This document shows, in pieces, positions 28,977-38,200 of a stretch of 64,000 bases of DNA. Origin of the DNA: an uncultured Allosphingosinicella sp. (lineage in GTDB: Bacteria > Pseudomonadota > Alphaproteobacteria > Sphingomonadales > Sphingomonadaceae); assembly GCA_934539295.1 (NCBI GenBank), contig CAKTCN010000011.1, positions 17,547-81,546 on the forward strand, read 5' to 3'. The notes below the pieces were generated by a model that was not told the DNA's origin, searched no databases, and saw nothing but the letters and a program-made list of their open reading frames with translations. Position 1 is the first letter of the stretch, and every line of letters starts with the position of its first letter. A program made the position numbers and the translations under genes.

Positions 28977-30350
28977 ATGGCATCGCAAGCCGAACAACTG
29001 GCAGCCAATCTCAGCCTGGCGAGCTTCACCAAGGCGACGGACCTCAAGAAGAGGCTGTGGTTCACGATCGGCGCGCTGATCATCTTCCGCCTGCTGAGCT
29101 TCGTGCCGCTGCCAGGCATCGACCCGCGTGCGCTTGGTGCGCTGTTCCAGACGACGCAGGGGACCGTCCTCGACTTCTTCAACACCTTCTCGGGTGGCAG
29201 CCTGGAGCGCATGAGCCTCATCGCGCTCGGCGTGATGCCCTACATCACGGCGTCGATCGTGGTGCAGCTGGCGACCACCATGTCGCCGAGCCTCGCCGCC
29301 CTCAAAAAGGAGGGCGAGACCGGCCGCAAGAAGATCAATCAGTATACGCGCTACGGCACCGTGCTGCTCTGCGCGATCCAGGGCTATTTTATCGCCGTGG
29401 GTCTCGAAAGCTGGGGCGCCGGCACTGCGGGCGGCTCTGCCGTGATCGATCCGGGCCTGCTGTTCCGCGCCAGCGTCGTAGTCAGCCTTGTCGGCGGCAC
29501 CATGTTCCTGATGTGGCTGGGCGAGCAGATCACCAGCCGCGGGATCGGCAATGGCGTCAGCCTGATCATCATGGCCGGCATCGTCGCTCAGCTGCCGACC
29601 GTGCTCGCGCAGTTGTTCGAGGGTGGCCGCACCGGCTCGATCTCGCCGGTGCTGATCATCGGCGTCGTCGCGATGGTCGCTGCGCTCGTGCTCGGCATCT
29701 GCTTCATGGAGCGTGCCCAGCGCCGCGTGCTGATCCAATATCCCAAGCGCCAGACCGCGCGGGGCCAGATGCAGCAGGAGCGCAGCCACCTGCCGCTCAA
29801 GATCAACACTGCTGGCGTGATCCCGCCGATCTTCGCCTCGTCGCTGCTGCTGATGCCGCTGACGATTGCGCAATTTGCCGGTAACCGGACAGAGGGCGAG
29901 AGCTGGTGGAGCGACGCGCTCATCACCGTCACGACCTCGCTTCAGCACGGTGCGCCGCTTTACATGGCGCTCTATGCGGCCGGCATCATCTTCTTCTGTT
30001 TCTTCTACACGTCCGTGGTGTTCAATCCCGAGGAGACGGCGGAGAACCTTAAGAAATATGGTGGCTTCATCCCCGGTATTCGCCCGGGCAAGCGGACCGA
30101 GGAATATCTCGACTACGTCCTGACTCGCATCACGGTGATCGGCGCGGCTTACCTCACCATCATCTGCCTTGTGCCGGAATTCCTGATCGCGCGCGCCGGG
30201 ATCCCCTTCTATCTGGGCGGCACCAGCCTGCTGATCGTGGTCAACGTCACCATGGACACGGTGACGCAGATCCAAAGCCACTTGATGGCGCATCAATATG
30301 GCGATCTGATCAAGAAGGCCCGGTTGAAGGGCGGCAGGTCGCGCGGCTAA
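28977..30350 (+). CDS. secY: Protein translocase subunit SecY
   Basis: The 457-residue inner-membrane protein has about ten transmembrane helices and the family patterns ALGVMPYITASIVVQLATT, plug region GGSLERMSLIALG, and the cytoplasmic loop KKYGGFIPGIRPGKRTEEYL. It forms the Sec channel with SecE and SecG. A strong terminator just upstream suggests that its expression is set by read-through. Confidence 0.97.
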   Translation: MASQAEQLAANLSLASFTKATDLKKRLWFTIGALIIFRLLSFVPLPGIDPRALGALFQTTQGTVLDFFNTFSGGSLERMSLIALGVMPYITASIVVQLATTMSPSLAALKKEGETGRKKINQYTRYGTVLLCAIQGYFIAVGLESWGAGTAGGSAVIDPGLLFRASVVVSLVGGTMFLMWLGEQITSRGIGNGVSLIIMAGIVAQLPTVLAQLFEGGRTGSISPVLIIGVVAMVAALVLGICFMERAQRRVLIQYPKRQTARGQMQQERSHLPLKINTAGVIPPIFASSLLLMPLTIAQFAGNRTEGESWWSDALITVTTSLQHGAPLYMALYAAGIIFFCFFYTSVVFNPEETAENLKKYGGFIPGIRPGKRTEEYLDYVLTRITVIGAAYLTIICLVPEFLIARAGIPFYLGGTSLLIVVNVTMDTVTQIQSHLMAHQYGDLIKKARLKGGRSRG

Positions 30351-30381
30351 GCCAGCTGCGTCAACAGGGGACGGATAGCCG

Positions 30382-31032
30382 ATGAACATCATTTTGCTGG
30401 GGCCCCCGGGGGCGGGCAAGGGCACCCAGGCATCGCGCCTCGAACATGAGCGCGGGATGGTCCAGCTTTCAACGGGCGACATGCTGCGCGCGGCCGTGGC
30501 GGCCAAGTCGGAGGTCGGCCTTCGCGCCAAGGCAGTGATGGATGCCGGCGAGCTGGTGTCGGACGAGATCGTGACCGGTATCCTGTCGGACCGTCTCGAC
30601 GCGGACGACGTGCGCAAGGGGTTCATCCTCGACGGCTATCCGCGCACCGCGGCTCAGGCCGAGTCGCTGGATCAGTTGCTCGCCGCCAAGGGCATGGTGC
30701 TCAACCATGTGATCGAGCTCACGGTGGATGAAGGCGCGCTGGTCGATCGGATCATCGGCCGCTTTTCCTGCGCAAGCTGCGGGGAGGGCTATCACGACCG
30801 TTACAAGCAGCCGGCCGTGGCCGAGACCTGCGATATATGCGGCAGCCACAGCTTCAAGCGCCGCCCCGATGACGTCGCCGAAACCGTCCTCAATCGGCTG
30901 GCGGAGTATCACGCCAAGACCGCGCCGATCCTCCCCTTCTACGAAGCGAAGGGCGTCGTGACGCGCGTGGACGGTATGGTGCCCATTGCCGAGGTGAACG
31001 AGGCGATCGAACAGATCCTCGACGGCCGCTAG
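30382..31032 (+). CDS. adk: Adenylate kinase with Cys-type lid
   Basis: The 216-residue enzyme has the P-loop GPPGAGKGTQ (residues 7-16), the NMP-binding DGYPRTAAQAE and a LID domain with four cysteines (SCASCGEGYH and ETCDICG), which normally bind zinc. It interconverts AMP, ADP and ATP. It lies 31 bases after secY, the usual spc-operon position. Confidence 0.97.
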   Translation: MNIILLGPPGAGKGTQASRLEHERGMVQLSTGDMLRAAVAAKSEVGLRAKAVMDAGELVSDEIVTGILSDRLDADDVRKGFILDGYPRTAAQAESLDQLLAAKGMVLNHVIELTVDEGALVDRIIGRFSCASCGEGYHDRYKQPAVAETCDICGSHSFKRRPDDVAETVLNRLAEYHAKTAPILPFYEAKGVVTRVDGMVPIAEVNEAIEQILDGR

Positions 31033-31038
31033 TCGGCT

Positions 31039-31604
31039 GTGACGGTACCGCCGCGCATATTGTCGCGCGCGCTGATCTACGACGGCTGGCTCCGCCTGGA
31101 GAGCGTGCGATTTCGCATGCCCGATGGCGAGGTGGTGGAGCGCCATGTCGAGGATCATGGCGCCGCCGCCTCCGTTCTTCCCTACGATCCCACCCGCAAG
31201 ACGGTGCTGCTGGTCAGCATGCCGCGGGCGCCTGTGTCCGACAGCGGTGTGCCGGACCTGCTGGAAGCCATAGCAGGAAGGATCGAGGACGAGGATGCGG
31301 AGACCTGCGTGCGGCGCGAGGCGCTGGAAGAAGGCGGGGTACGCCTCGGTGAGCTGGAGCTCGTCGTCCAGGCCTGGTCGCTCCCGTCTATCTCGACCGA
31401 GCGCAACAGCCTCTTCCTGGCTCCGTTCGGAGAGGACGACCTGATCGGGGAAGGGGAGGAGCGGCCGACGAGAATGAAGGTATCACCGTTCATCATCTTC
31501 CTTTCGCCGACGCATGGTCGATGCTGGAAGCCGGCCGAATTCCAGACATGAAGACGGTTCTATTGCTTCAAGCTTTGCGTCTGCGACGACCCGATCAATT
31601 CTAG
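31039..31604 (+). pseudogene. NUDIX hydrolase (NDP-sugar type) broken by a one-base frameshift
   Basis: The frame from GTG 31039 encodes an NDP-sugar/ADP-ribose pyrophosphatase-like protein with Nudix helix GRIEDEDAETCVRREALEEGG (the usual first Glu of the box is Asp here). After about residue 138 this frame becomes unrelated sequence and stops at 31551. The neighbouring frame continues the family C-terminus: DENEGITVHHLPFADAW, then AGRIPDMKTVLLLQALRLRR, ending at TAG 31602-31604. Adding one G to the run GGGG at 31453-31456 joins them as LIGEGGGAADENEG. It is either a real lesion, a slippage site or a sequence error. It starts six bases after adk. Confidence 0.8.
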
Positions 31605-31686
31605 CCGCAAAGGTTAGTGCTTGCGGGCGGGGCGGTTCGCGGCAATCATGGCGCCGGGGACCATAGCTAGGCTGTCAAACGGGGAC

Positions 31687-32310
31687 ATGGCGCGCCTATT
31701 GATCGCGGACGACGATCCGCTGACACTGTCGGGCATCGAGCTGCTGCTCGGGCAGAGCACGCATGCCATCGTAGCCAGGGCCCGCGATGGCGAGCAGGCT
31801 TTGGCCGCTACCGAAAAAGCCGCACCCGACATCCTGATCCTCGACGTGGATATGCCGGGTCTCGACGGCATCGAGGTCCTGCGGGTTTTACGAGAGCGCG
31901 GCGACCGTCGCCCGGTTGTGCTGCTGACCGCCAGGATCACCGACCGGCGAACCTATGAAGCGCTGCAGCTGGGATTGGACGGCCTCGTCATCAAGGCACG
32001 TGCACCGGACGTCCTGCTTACCTGCATCGAATCGGTGTCGCAGGGACGCCGCTGGATCGATCACGAGATGCTGCAGCGCGCCATGGAAGTGAGCCTGAGC
32101 GGGGATGAAAAGGCGGATCCCCTGCGAAATCTCAGCGCGAGGGAGCAGGTTGTGGTGCAGCATGTGCTGAAAGGCCTGCGCAACCGCGACATAGCGGCGC
32201 AACTCGGCGTGACGGAGGGCACGATCAAGGTGCACCTCCATAATATCTTCGAAAAGCTGGATATTTCCAGCCGGACCGAGCTGGTCCTGAAGGCGACAGG
32301 CGCCGGCTGA
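31687..32310 (+). CDS. LuxR/NarL-type response regulator
   Basis: The 207-residue protein has a receiver domain (about 1-120) with ADDD near the start, phospho-acceptor D53 in LILDVDMPG, and a Lys in LVIKARAP. A LuxR-type helix-turn-helix follows (about 145-205): LSAREQVVVQHVLKGLRNRD, then QLGVTEGTIKVHLHNIFEKL. No histidine kinase is adjacent, so it is an orphan. It lies directly upstream of the exported DUF11-like gene set, and two palindromes lie between, so it is a likely regulator of that set. ATG 31687 follows GGGGAC; the reading from 31621 is too long. Confidence 0.88.
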   Translation: MARLLIADDDPLTLSGIELLLGQSTHAIVARARDGEQALAATEKAAPDILILDVDMPGLDGIEVLRVLRERGDRRPVVLLTARITDRRTYEALQLGLDGLVIKARAPDVLLTCIESVSQGRRWIDHEMLQRAMEVSLSGDEKADPLRNLSAREQVVVQHVLKGLRNRDIAAQLGVTEGTIKVHLHNIFEKLDISSRTELVLKATGAG

Positions 32311-32330
32311 GCACTGCGCCCCATCTGCGC

Positions 32331-32346
32331 TATATCCTCGGATATA
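32331..32346. promoter_or_regulatory. Perfect 16-bp palindrome upstream of the DUF11 gene set
   Basis: TATATCC-TC-GGATATA is a perfect two-fold symmetric site 21 bases after the response regulator and about 70 bases before the likely promoter of the next gene. No T-run follows, so an operator is more likely than a terminator. Confidence 0.45.
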
Positions 32347-32391
32347 TACGGTATCTCCCATTCGGCAGACCGCAATTCGCCAGCGGTTCAA

Positions 32392-32420
32392 TTCACCCCC
32401 TAAGTCCGAGTTTGTATTAG
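32392..32420 (+). promoter_or_regulatory. Weak sigma-70-like promoter of the DUF11 gene set
   Basis: TTCACC (32392-32397), 17 bases, TATTAG (32415-32420). Confidence 0.35.
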
Positions 32421-32425
32421 CGTTT

Positions 32426-32443
32426 TTACGGAAGTTACCGTAA
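32426..32443. promoter_or_regulatory. Inverted repeat at the putative transcription start
   Basis: TTACGG (32426-32431), six bases, CCGTAA (32438-32443). The perfect arms overlap the expected start of transcription, 31 bases before the gene start; a repressor operator or RNA element is possible. Confidence 0.45.
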
Positions 32444-32473
32444 TAGCCGCATAACCGTGTGGGGGTTACCAAG

Positions 32474-33490
32474 ATGATGTTTGAGGCGTTCGGGGCCGCG
32501 CGCTCCGTACATGCACGCTCGCCGGGCTGGCTGCTGGCCGGTACGGCTGCCTGCGTGGCCGGCGCAACCCCGGCCTTTGCTGCCGGGACGCAGGCCGGCA
32601 CCCAGATCGAGAACGTCGCCACGGCGAGCTACACGCCGCCGGGCGGAAGCGATCCGATAACGGTGGATTCGAACAAGGTCGTCCTGAAGGTTGACGAACT
32701 GCTGGACGTGAAGGTGACGTGGGAAGACCCGTCCCGTGTCGTCGTCGGCTCGCCCTCGGCGAACCAGAAGCTCAAGTTCAAGGTCACCAACACCGGTAAC
32801 GGCCCGGAAAAGTTCACCATCGCCACCAACGCGGCGGTGACCGGCGACCAGTTCGATCCCACCGTCACCCAGGTCTATCTCGATAGCAACGGCAATGGCG
32901 GCTATGACGAGGGCGTCGACCAGATCTACACGGGCAACGAGCCCGTGATCCAGCCGGACGGCAGCATCATCCTGTTCGTGTCGTCGTCCATCCCGGCCGG
33001 CCGCGCCGACCAGGATCTTGGCCATGTCGCGCTGACGGCGACGGCGCAGACCGGTTCGGGCACGCCGGCCACGGTGTTTGCCGGTCAGGGCCAGGGCGGC
33101 GGCGATGCCGTTGTCGGCTTCTCGACTGCCGCTGCCAGCGTGCAGGGCACCTACATCGTGGCCAGCGCCATGGTGACGCTGCAGAAGAGCGCGGTCGTGC
33201 TCGACAGCTGGGGCGGTGCGACGCGGGTTCCGGGTTCGGTCATCACCTACACGATCGTTGCCACCGTGGGTGGTTCGGGGTCGGTCGGCAGCCTCAGCAT
33301 CAACGACGCCATTCCGGCCGGCTCGACCTATCAGCCGGGATCGATCGCGCTCGGCGGCACGGCCCTGACCGACGCCGCCAACGACGATGCCGGCCAGTTC
33401 AGCGGCAACGCCATTTCGGTGAACCTCGGCAATGTCTCCGCGCCGTCGACCCAGACGGTCACGTTCAAAGTCAAGATTTCAGACCAGTGA
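32474..33490 (+). CDS. Exported DUF11-like surface protein, 338 aa
   Basis: The protein has a long N-terminus with a signal peptide (cleavage expected after TPAFA, near residue 38). The motif AGTQIENVATASY follows, then beta-rich repeats ending in a DUF11-type unit (VPGSVITYTIVATVGGSG, then INDAIPAGSTYQPGSI and QTVTFKVKI). DUF11 units form Ig-like modules in surface and fimbrial proteins. There is no LPxTG or transmembrane anchor, so it is probably secreted or held on the outer membrane by a partner, perhaps the large outer-membrane protein three genes later. Function unknown. The GTG at 32459 is an alternative start. Confidence 0.75.
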   Translation: MMFEAFGAARSVHARSPGWLLAGTAACVAGATPAFAAGTQAGTQIENVATASYTPPGGSDPITVDSNKVVLKVDELLDVKVTWEDPSRVVVGSPSANQKLKFKVTNTGNGPEKFTIATNAAVTGDQFDPTVTQVYLDSNGNGGYDEGVDQIYTGNEPVIQPDGSIILFVSSSIPAGRADQDLGHVALTATAQTGSGTPATVFAGQGQGGGDAVVGFSTAAASVQGTYIVASAMVTLQKSAVVLDSWGGATRVPGSVITYTIVATVGGSGSVGSLSINDAIPAGSTYQPGSIALGGTALTDAANDDAGQFSGNAISVNLGNVSAPSTQTVTFKVKISDQ

Positions 33491-33504
33491 GAAGGATCGT
33501 GAAG

Positions 33505-33978
33505 ATGAAGACACTCCTCATGGCCCTCGCGGCCACCATGATGGTTCCGGCCGGCCCGCTGCTCGCGGCCCAGCAGGACATGACGATCACCAGCAAGTCG
33601 TTCGTCGAGCGCGTCACGACCGACGCGCAGGGCAAGGAAGAGCGCAAGCTGGAGGACACCATGTCGGTGGTCCCCGGCGACGTGATCCTGTTCGAGATCT
33701 CCTATCGCAACGAGGGCGCCCAGGCGGCGACCGAGTTCGTGGTCACCAATCCCCTTCCGCAGGCGATCACCTACGCCGGCGGTGAATCCGACGGTGCTGA
33801 CGTGTCGATCGACGGCGGTCAGAACTGGGGCAAGTTGCCTGCACTGCAGGTGAAGGCTGCCGACGGCACCAGCCGTCCGGCTCAGCCGAGCGATGTGACG
33901 CACATCCGCTGGGCTTTCAATCAGCCGATTCCGGCGGGGCAAGGCGGCAAGCTGAGCTTCAGGGGTGTCGTCAAGTAA
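33505..33978 (+). CDS. Small exported DUF11-like protein, 157 aa
   Basis: A signal peptide (MKTLLMALAATMMVPAGPLLAA) is followed by one beta-sandwich-like unit: DTMSVVPGDVILFEISYRNEG, then FVVTNPLPQAITYAGG, close to the DUF11 consensus, with the C-terminal GGKLSFRGVVK. It lacks the N-terminal motif shared by its three neighbours. ATG 33505 lies 8 bases after AAGG; GTG codons at 33487 and 33499 are in frame but give longer charged leaders. It lies 14 bases after the preceding gene. Confidence 0.72.
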   Translation: MKTLLMALAATMMVPAGPLLAAQQDMTITSKSFVERVTTDAQGKEERKLEDTMSVVPGDVILFEISYRNEGAQAATEFVVTNPLPQAITYAGGESDGADVSIDGGQNWGKLPALQVKAADGTSRPAQPSDVTHIRWAFNQPIPAGQGGKLSFRGVVK

Positions 33979-34036
33979 ATTTGAGTATCCCGCAAGGGGG
34001 CGCCGGCGGGGGTGGAATGGCGCCGAACACTAGAGA

Positions 34037-35233
34037 ATGGATAGGGACATGAAGAACAGCATGAAGCTGCTCGCCACGGCGAGCGCGCTGGTTGCCGCTT
34101 CCGTCGCCACGCCGGCCTTTGCGGCCGGTACCGGTGCCGGTACGTCGATCGAGAATACGGCAACCGTGAACTTCTCGGTCGGCGGCGTTGCACAGACCGC
34201 GAAGAAGTCGAACACCGATACGTTCGTGGTTGACCGCAAGGTCAACTTCACGCTCGTCGAGGCCGACAACGCCGACACGATCGTGACGCCGGGCGCCAAG
34301 TATCAGGTGACGACCTTCACCGTCACCAACTCGTCAAACGACAAGGTCAGCTTCGTCCTCGCCGCCGATCAGGCAGCGACCGCGAAGCGCGGCACCGACA
34401 CGTTCAACGTGACGGACTTCCGCATCTTCGTCGAAAGCGGCACCGCAACGGGCTTCAACGGCACGTTCGATGCTCAGGGCGCCTATACGGGCAGCGACAC
34501 CGAGATCACCAGCAACGGCTATCTCCAGGAAGTCCTGGCTGACCAGAGCAAGACCATCTACGTTCTTGCCAACGTTCCGGTCACCAACGGCACCAACAAC
34601 CTCGGCAACACCGACGTCGCCGCGATCCAGCTGACCGGCACGGCGTGGTCGAACACCTTCGCCGGTGGCGTGCTGACCACGTCCGCGACCCAGACCGCGA
34701 ACGTCGTCGACACCGTCCTGGCCGATGCTGGCTACAACGGCATTGAGACCGATCGCGACGCCTACAAGGTCGAAACGGCCGCGATTGTCGTTCAGAAGTA
34801 CAGCCGTGTCGTCAACGACCCGGTCACCACCGCTTCGAACGCCGCAAACAACACCAACCACGCTCCCAAGATGATCCCGGGCGCGACGGTGGAATATTGC
34901 ATCGCCGTTTCGAACACCACGGCCGTCAACGCCAGCGGCATCAAGATCGTCGACGCCATTCCGGCGAACACCACGTACGTCGCCGGCTCGATCGTCAAGG
35001 ACACCGTCGTCAACGCGTCGAACGAGTGCACCGGCGGTACTGCAGTGACCGACGCCATCGCGGGTGCCGACATCGACGGCTTCACGTCGACGGCGGTTGA
35101 TGCCACGCTGGCCTCGATCCTGAATTCGACGCCGCCGCAGGGTTCGACGACCACCTACGCGAAGCGCGGCCTGCGCTTCCAGGTGACGATCAACAACCCG
35201 ACGTCGACCCCGGTCGCTCCCGTCACGCCGTAA
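34037..35233 (+). CDS. Exported DUF11-like surface protein, 398 aa
   Basis: A signal peptide ends at TPAFA and is followed by AGTGAGTSIENTATVNF, the same opening as the protein at 32474. The mature part is Thr/Asn/Ala-rich and beta-rich. It has a vault-like segment with FTVTNSSNDKVSFVL and a late DUF11-type unit (MIPGATVEYCIAVSNTTAVN, then IVDAIPANTTYVAGSI). Two Cys (in VEYCIAV and NASNECTGG) could form a disulfide. It may be the main structural subunit of the set. The start is uncertain between 34037, 34049 and 34061. Confidence 0.75.
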   Translation: MDRDMKNSMKLLATASALVAASVATPAFAAGTGAGTSIENTATVNFSVGGVAQTAKKSNTDTFVVDRKVNFTLVEADNADTIVTPGAKYQVTTFTVTNSSNDKVSFVLAADQAATAKRGTDTFNVTDFRIFVESGTATGFNGTFDAQGAYTGSDTEITSNGYLQEVLADQSKTIYVLANVPVTNGTNNLGNTDVAAIQLTGTAWSNTFAGGVLTTSATQTANVVDTVLADAGYNGIETDRDAYKVETAAIVVQKYSRVVNDPVTTASNAANNTNHAPKMIPGATVEYCIAVSNTTAVNASGIKIVDAIPANTTYVAGSIVKDTVVNASNECTGGTAVTDAIAGADIDGFTSTAVDATLASILNSTPPQGSTTTYAKRGLRFQVTINNPTSTPVAPVTP

Positions 35234-35246
35234 GGATGACAGCTAT

Positions 35247-35272
35247 CCCCGGGGCTGATGTCGGCCCCGGGG
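35247..35272 (+). promoter_or_regulatory. GC-rich hairpin between the 398-aa and 1694-aa genes
   Basis: CCCCGGGGC (35247-35255), an eight-base loop, GCCCCGGGG (35264-35272), without a T-run. It may protect the upstream message from decay or reduce read-through into the giant gene. Confidence 0.6.
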
Positions 35273-35293
35273 ACATGCCTCTCAAGTGAAGAA

Positions 35294-38200
35294 ATGATGA
35301 CCCGTTTCACCCATCTTTTGGGCGCGATCTTCTGCGTCCTCATGATGGCGCTCTCTTTAGTGGCGCCTTACACGCGCGCGCGTGCGCAAGAGGCGACGCC
35401 GGTCATCTCCAACACCGCTACGGCAAGCTGGCTGGCCGACGGCCGCCAGGCCTCCGTCGCCTCGAACCGTGTCGACATCCGGCTCGATGGCGTGACGGCA
35501 CAGAAGCCCCAGCTCGACATTTTCCGGCTGACCCGCAACGGCGCGACCCAGTCGCTTGCCGGCGCCAGCTGCACCACGTCCAACGGGACGTCGCTTCCCT
35601 TCAGCTTCGAAGGCGTTTGGGGTTATGTGCCGGTTGGCGCCGTGCCGCTCCAGCCCGCGACCGAGATCAAGGCGGGCGAGCCGCTGATCTTCGGCGTCAC
35701 TCACCAGGCGTCCAACCGCAATCCGACCCGGCTCGACACCAAGGAGATCGTGTTCACCAACGCGGCCGGTGACGAGGAAGTCGTGACCATGATCGAAACC
35801 GGCGTGAACACCGGCTACTTCATGGGCGCGCTGATGACCCGTGCCACGCCGCCGAGCCCGACCAAGCGCGACTGCGTCCTGTCGGTCCTGCCCGGAGAGC
35901 CGCTGCGTCTCGGCGCGGCCGAAGGCCAGGGCGAGCCCGTCTTCGCCGATGGCAACGTCAACATGCTGATCGACCCGTACGGCATCACCTTCGACAGCGT
36001 CACGGGCGAATCCATCACGGGCGTCAAGGTGTCGATCGTCGACGCGGTGACCGGCCAGCCGGCCGAGGTCTATGGCGACGATGGCGTGTCGCGCTACCCC
36101 TCGACCGTCTATACCGGTCAGACGGTCGTGGACTCGGGCGGCACCGTCTATACTTTCCCGATCGGCGACTATCGCTTTCCGCTGATGCCGCCCGGCCGCT
36201 ATCGCCTGGTGGTCGAGCCGGAGGAGCCCTACACCTTCCCGTCCGGCATCCCGGCCGAGGAACTGGCCCATCTCGACCGGCCCGATGGCGGCAAGTTCGC
36301 CATCCTCCCCGGTTCCTATGGCGGTGTCATCGAGCTGTTCGACCCGGCGCCGGTGCGCGTGGACATCCCGCTCGACAAGCCGGGCGGCGCGCTGCTCCTC
36401 ACCAAGACCGCGTCGGAAATCGTCGGCCAGGCCGGCGACACGATCTCCTACCAGATCAACGTGACCAATTCTGACCCGCTGCGTCCGTCGGGCGTCATCA
36501 CCCTGACCGACCTTATCCCGGCGCAGATGCGCCTGCGCGAAGGCACCGTCCGCATCGACGGTCAGAAGATCGACGTCGATGCAGGACCCGATGGGGCCAA
36601 GATGACCCTCGTTCTGCCGCGCCTGAAGCGTGCGTCGACCATGAAGATCACCTATGCGCTCGAGATCCGTTCGGATGCGCGCGAAGGCGATGCGCTGAAC
36701 CGCGTCACCGCCGTCGATGACCTCGGCAATGTCAGCAATGTGGCCGACGCACTGGTCCGGATCGAGCGTGACAGCATCGCCGACCGCATGACCATCATCG
36801 GCCGCGTGGTCGAGGCCGCCTGCTCCATCGATCCGGACAAGGCGCCGGGCATTGCCGGCGTGCGCGTCATGATGGAGGACGGCAGCTATGCCGTCACCGA
36901 CATGGACGGCCGTTATCACTTCGAAGGTGTCGTTCCCGGCACCCACGTCGTCCAGCTCGACGATTCGAGCCTGGTCGGCCACGAACTCGTGGACTGCGCG
37001 CAGTCGACCCGTTCGGCCGGCCGCTCCTTCTCGCGCTTCGTCGAGGGCCGTGGTGGTTCGCTGAAGCGGGTCGATTTCCGCGCGGTGAAACGCGAAGGCT
37101 CGGTCGAGGCGGTGGTCGCCAAGCGCCCGCAGGTGCTCGATGACGCGGCGGCAGCCGGTGGCGGGCGAGACTGGCTGACGGAAACGCAGCCGGGCGTGAT
37201 CGACTGGCTGTTCCCGGCCACCAACTTCAACCCTCGCGCGCCGGTGACCCGCGTCGCCATCTCGCACCTCGCCGACCAGACGGTCCGCCTGTCGGTCGAT
37301 GGCAAGCCGGTGGACCCGCTGCAGTTCGAGAGCGTGTCGAAGGGACCGCACGGCAGTGTCAGCCTGTGGCGCGCAGTGCCGATCAACGGCCGCAAGTCGC
37401 TGCTGACTGCCGAAGTGCTCAATGCCGACGGCAGCGTCGCCAAGCGCCTGGAGCGCGAAGTCTATTACTCCAACACGCCGGTGCAGGCCGAATTCCTGCG
37501 GGACAAGTCGGTGCTGGTTGCCGATGGCGTGACCCGTCCGGTGATCGCGGTGCGCCTCACCGATCGCCACGGCAAGCCGATCCACCACGACGTCATCGGC
37601 GACTTCGAGGTCCCGGCGCCTTATTATCCCGCGGTCGAGGTGGATGCACAGCAGGCGCGCCAGCTCGCCGGGCTGGAGCGTGCGCAGCCGGTGTGGCGCG
37701 TGCATGGCGACGAGGGCATCGCCTATATCGAGCTGGAGCCGACCACCGCGTCGGGCACCGTGTCGATCCGCTTCGACTTCCGCGATGGCGAGGCCCAGCG
37801 CGAGCAGCGTCTCGAGGCATGGCTGGATCCGGGCGATCGTCCCTGGACCGTCGTCGGCCTGGCGCAGGGCACCGTCGGCTTCAATAAGCTGCAGGGCCAC
37901 CTGCAGGATCTGAAGGACGAGGAAAAGGATACGCTGACCGACGGTCGCCTGGCGCTCTATGCCAAGGGCAAGATTAGCGGCCAGTGGCTGATGACGCTCG
38001 CCTATGACAGCGACAAGAAGGAAGACGAGACCCGCTTCGCCGGCATCATCGATCCGCGCGCTTACTATACCGTCTATGCCGACACGTCCGAGCGCCGCTA
38101 TGACGCCGCATCGATCCGCAAGCTCTACCTGCGTCTCGAGCGTCGCCAATTCTACGCGCTGTTCGGCGACTTCGAAACCGGCATCGACGAGCCCGAGCTC

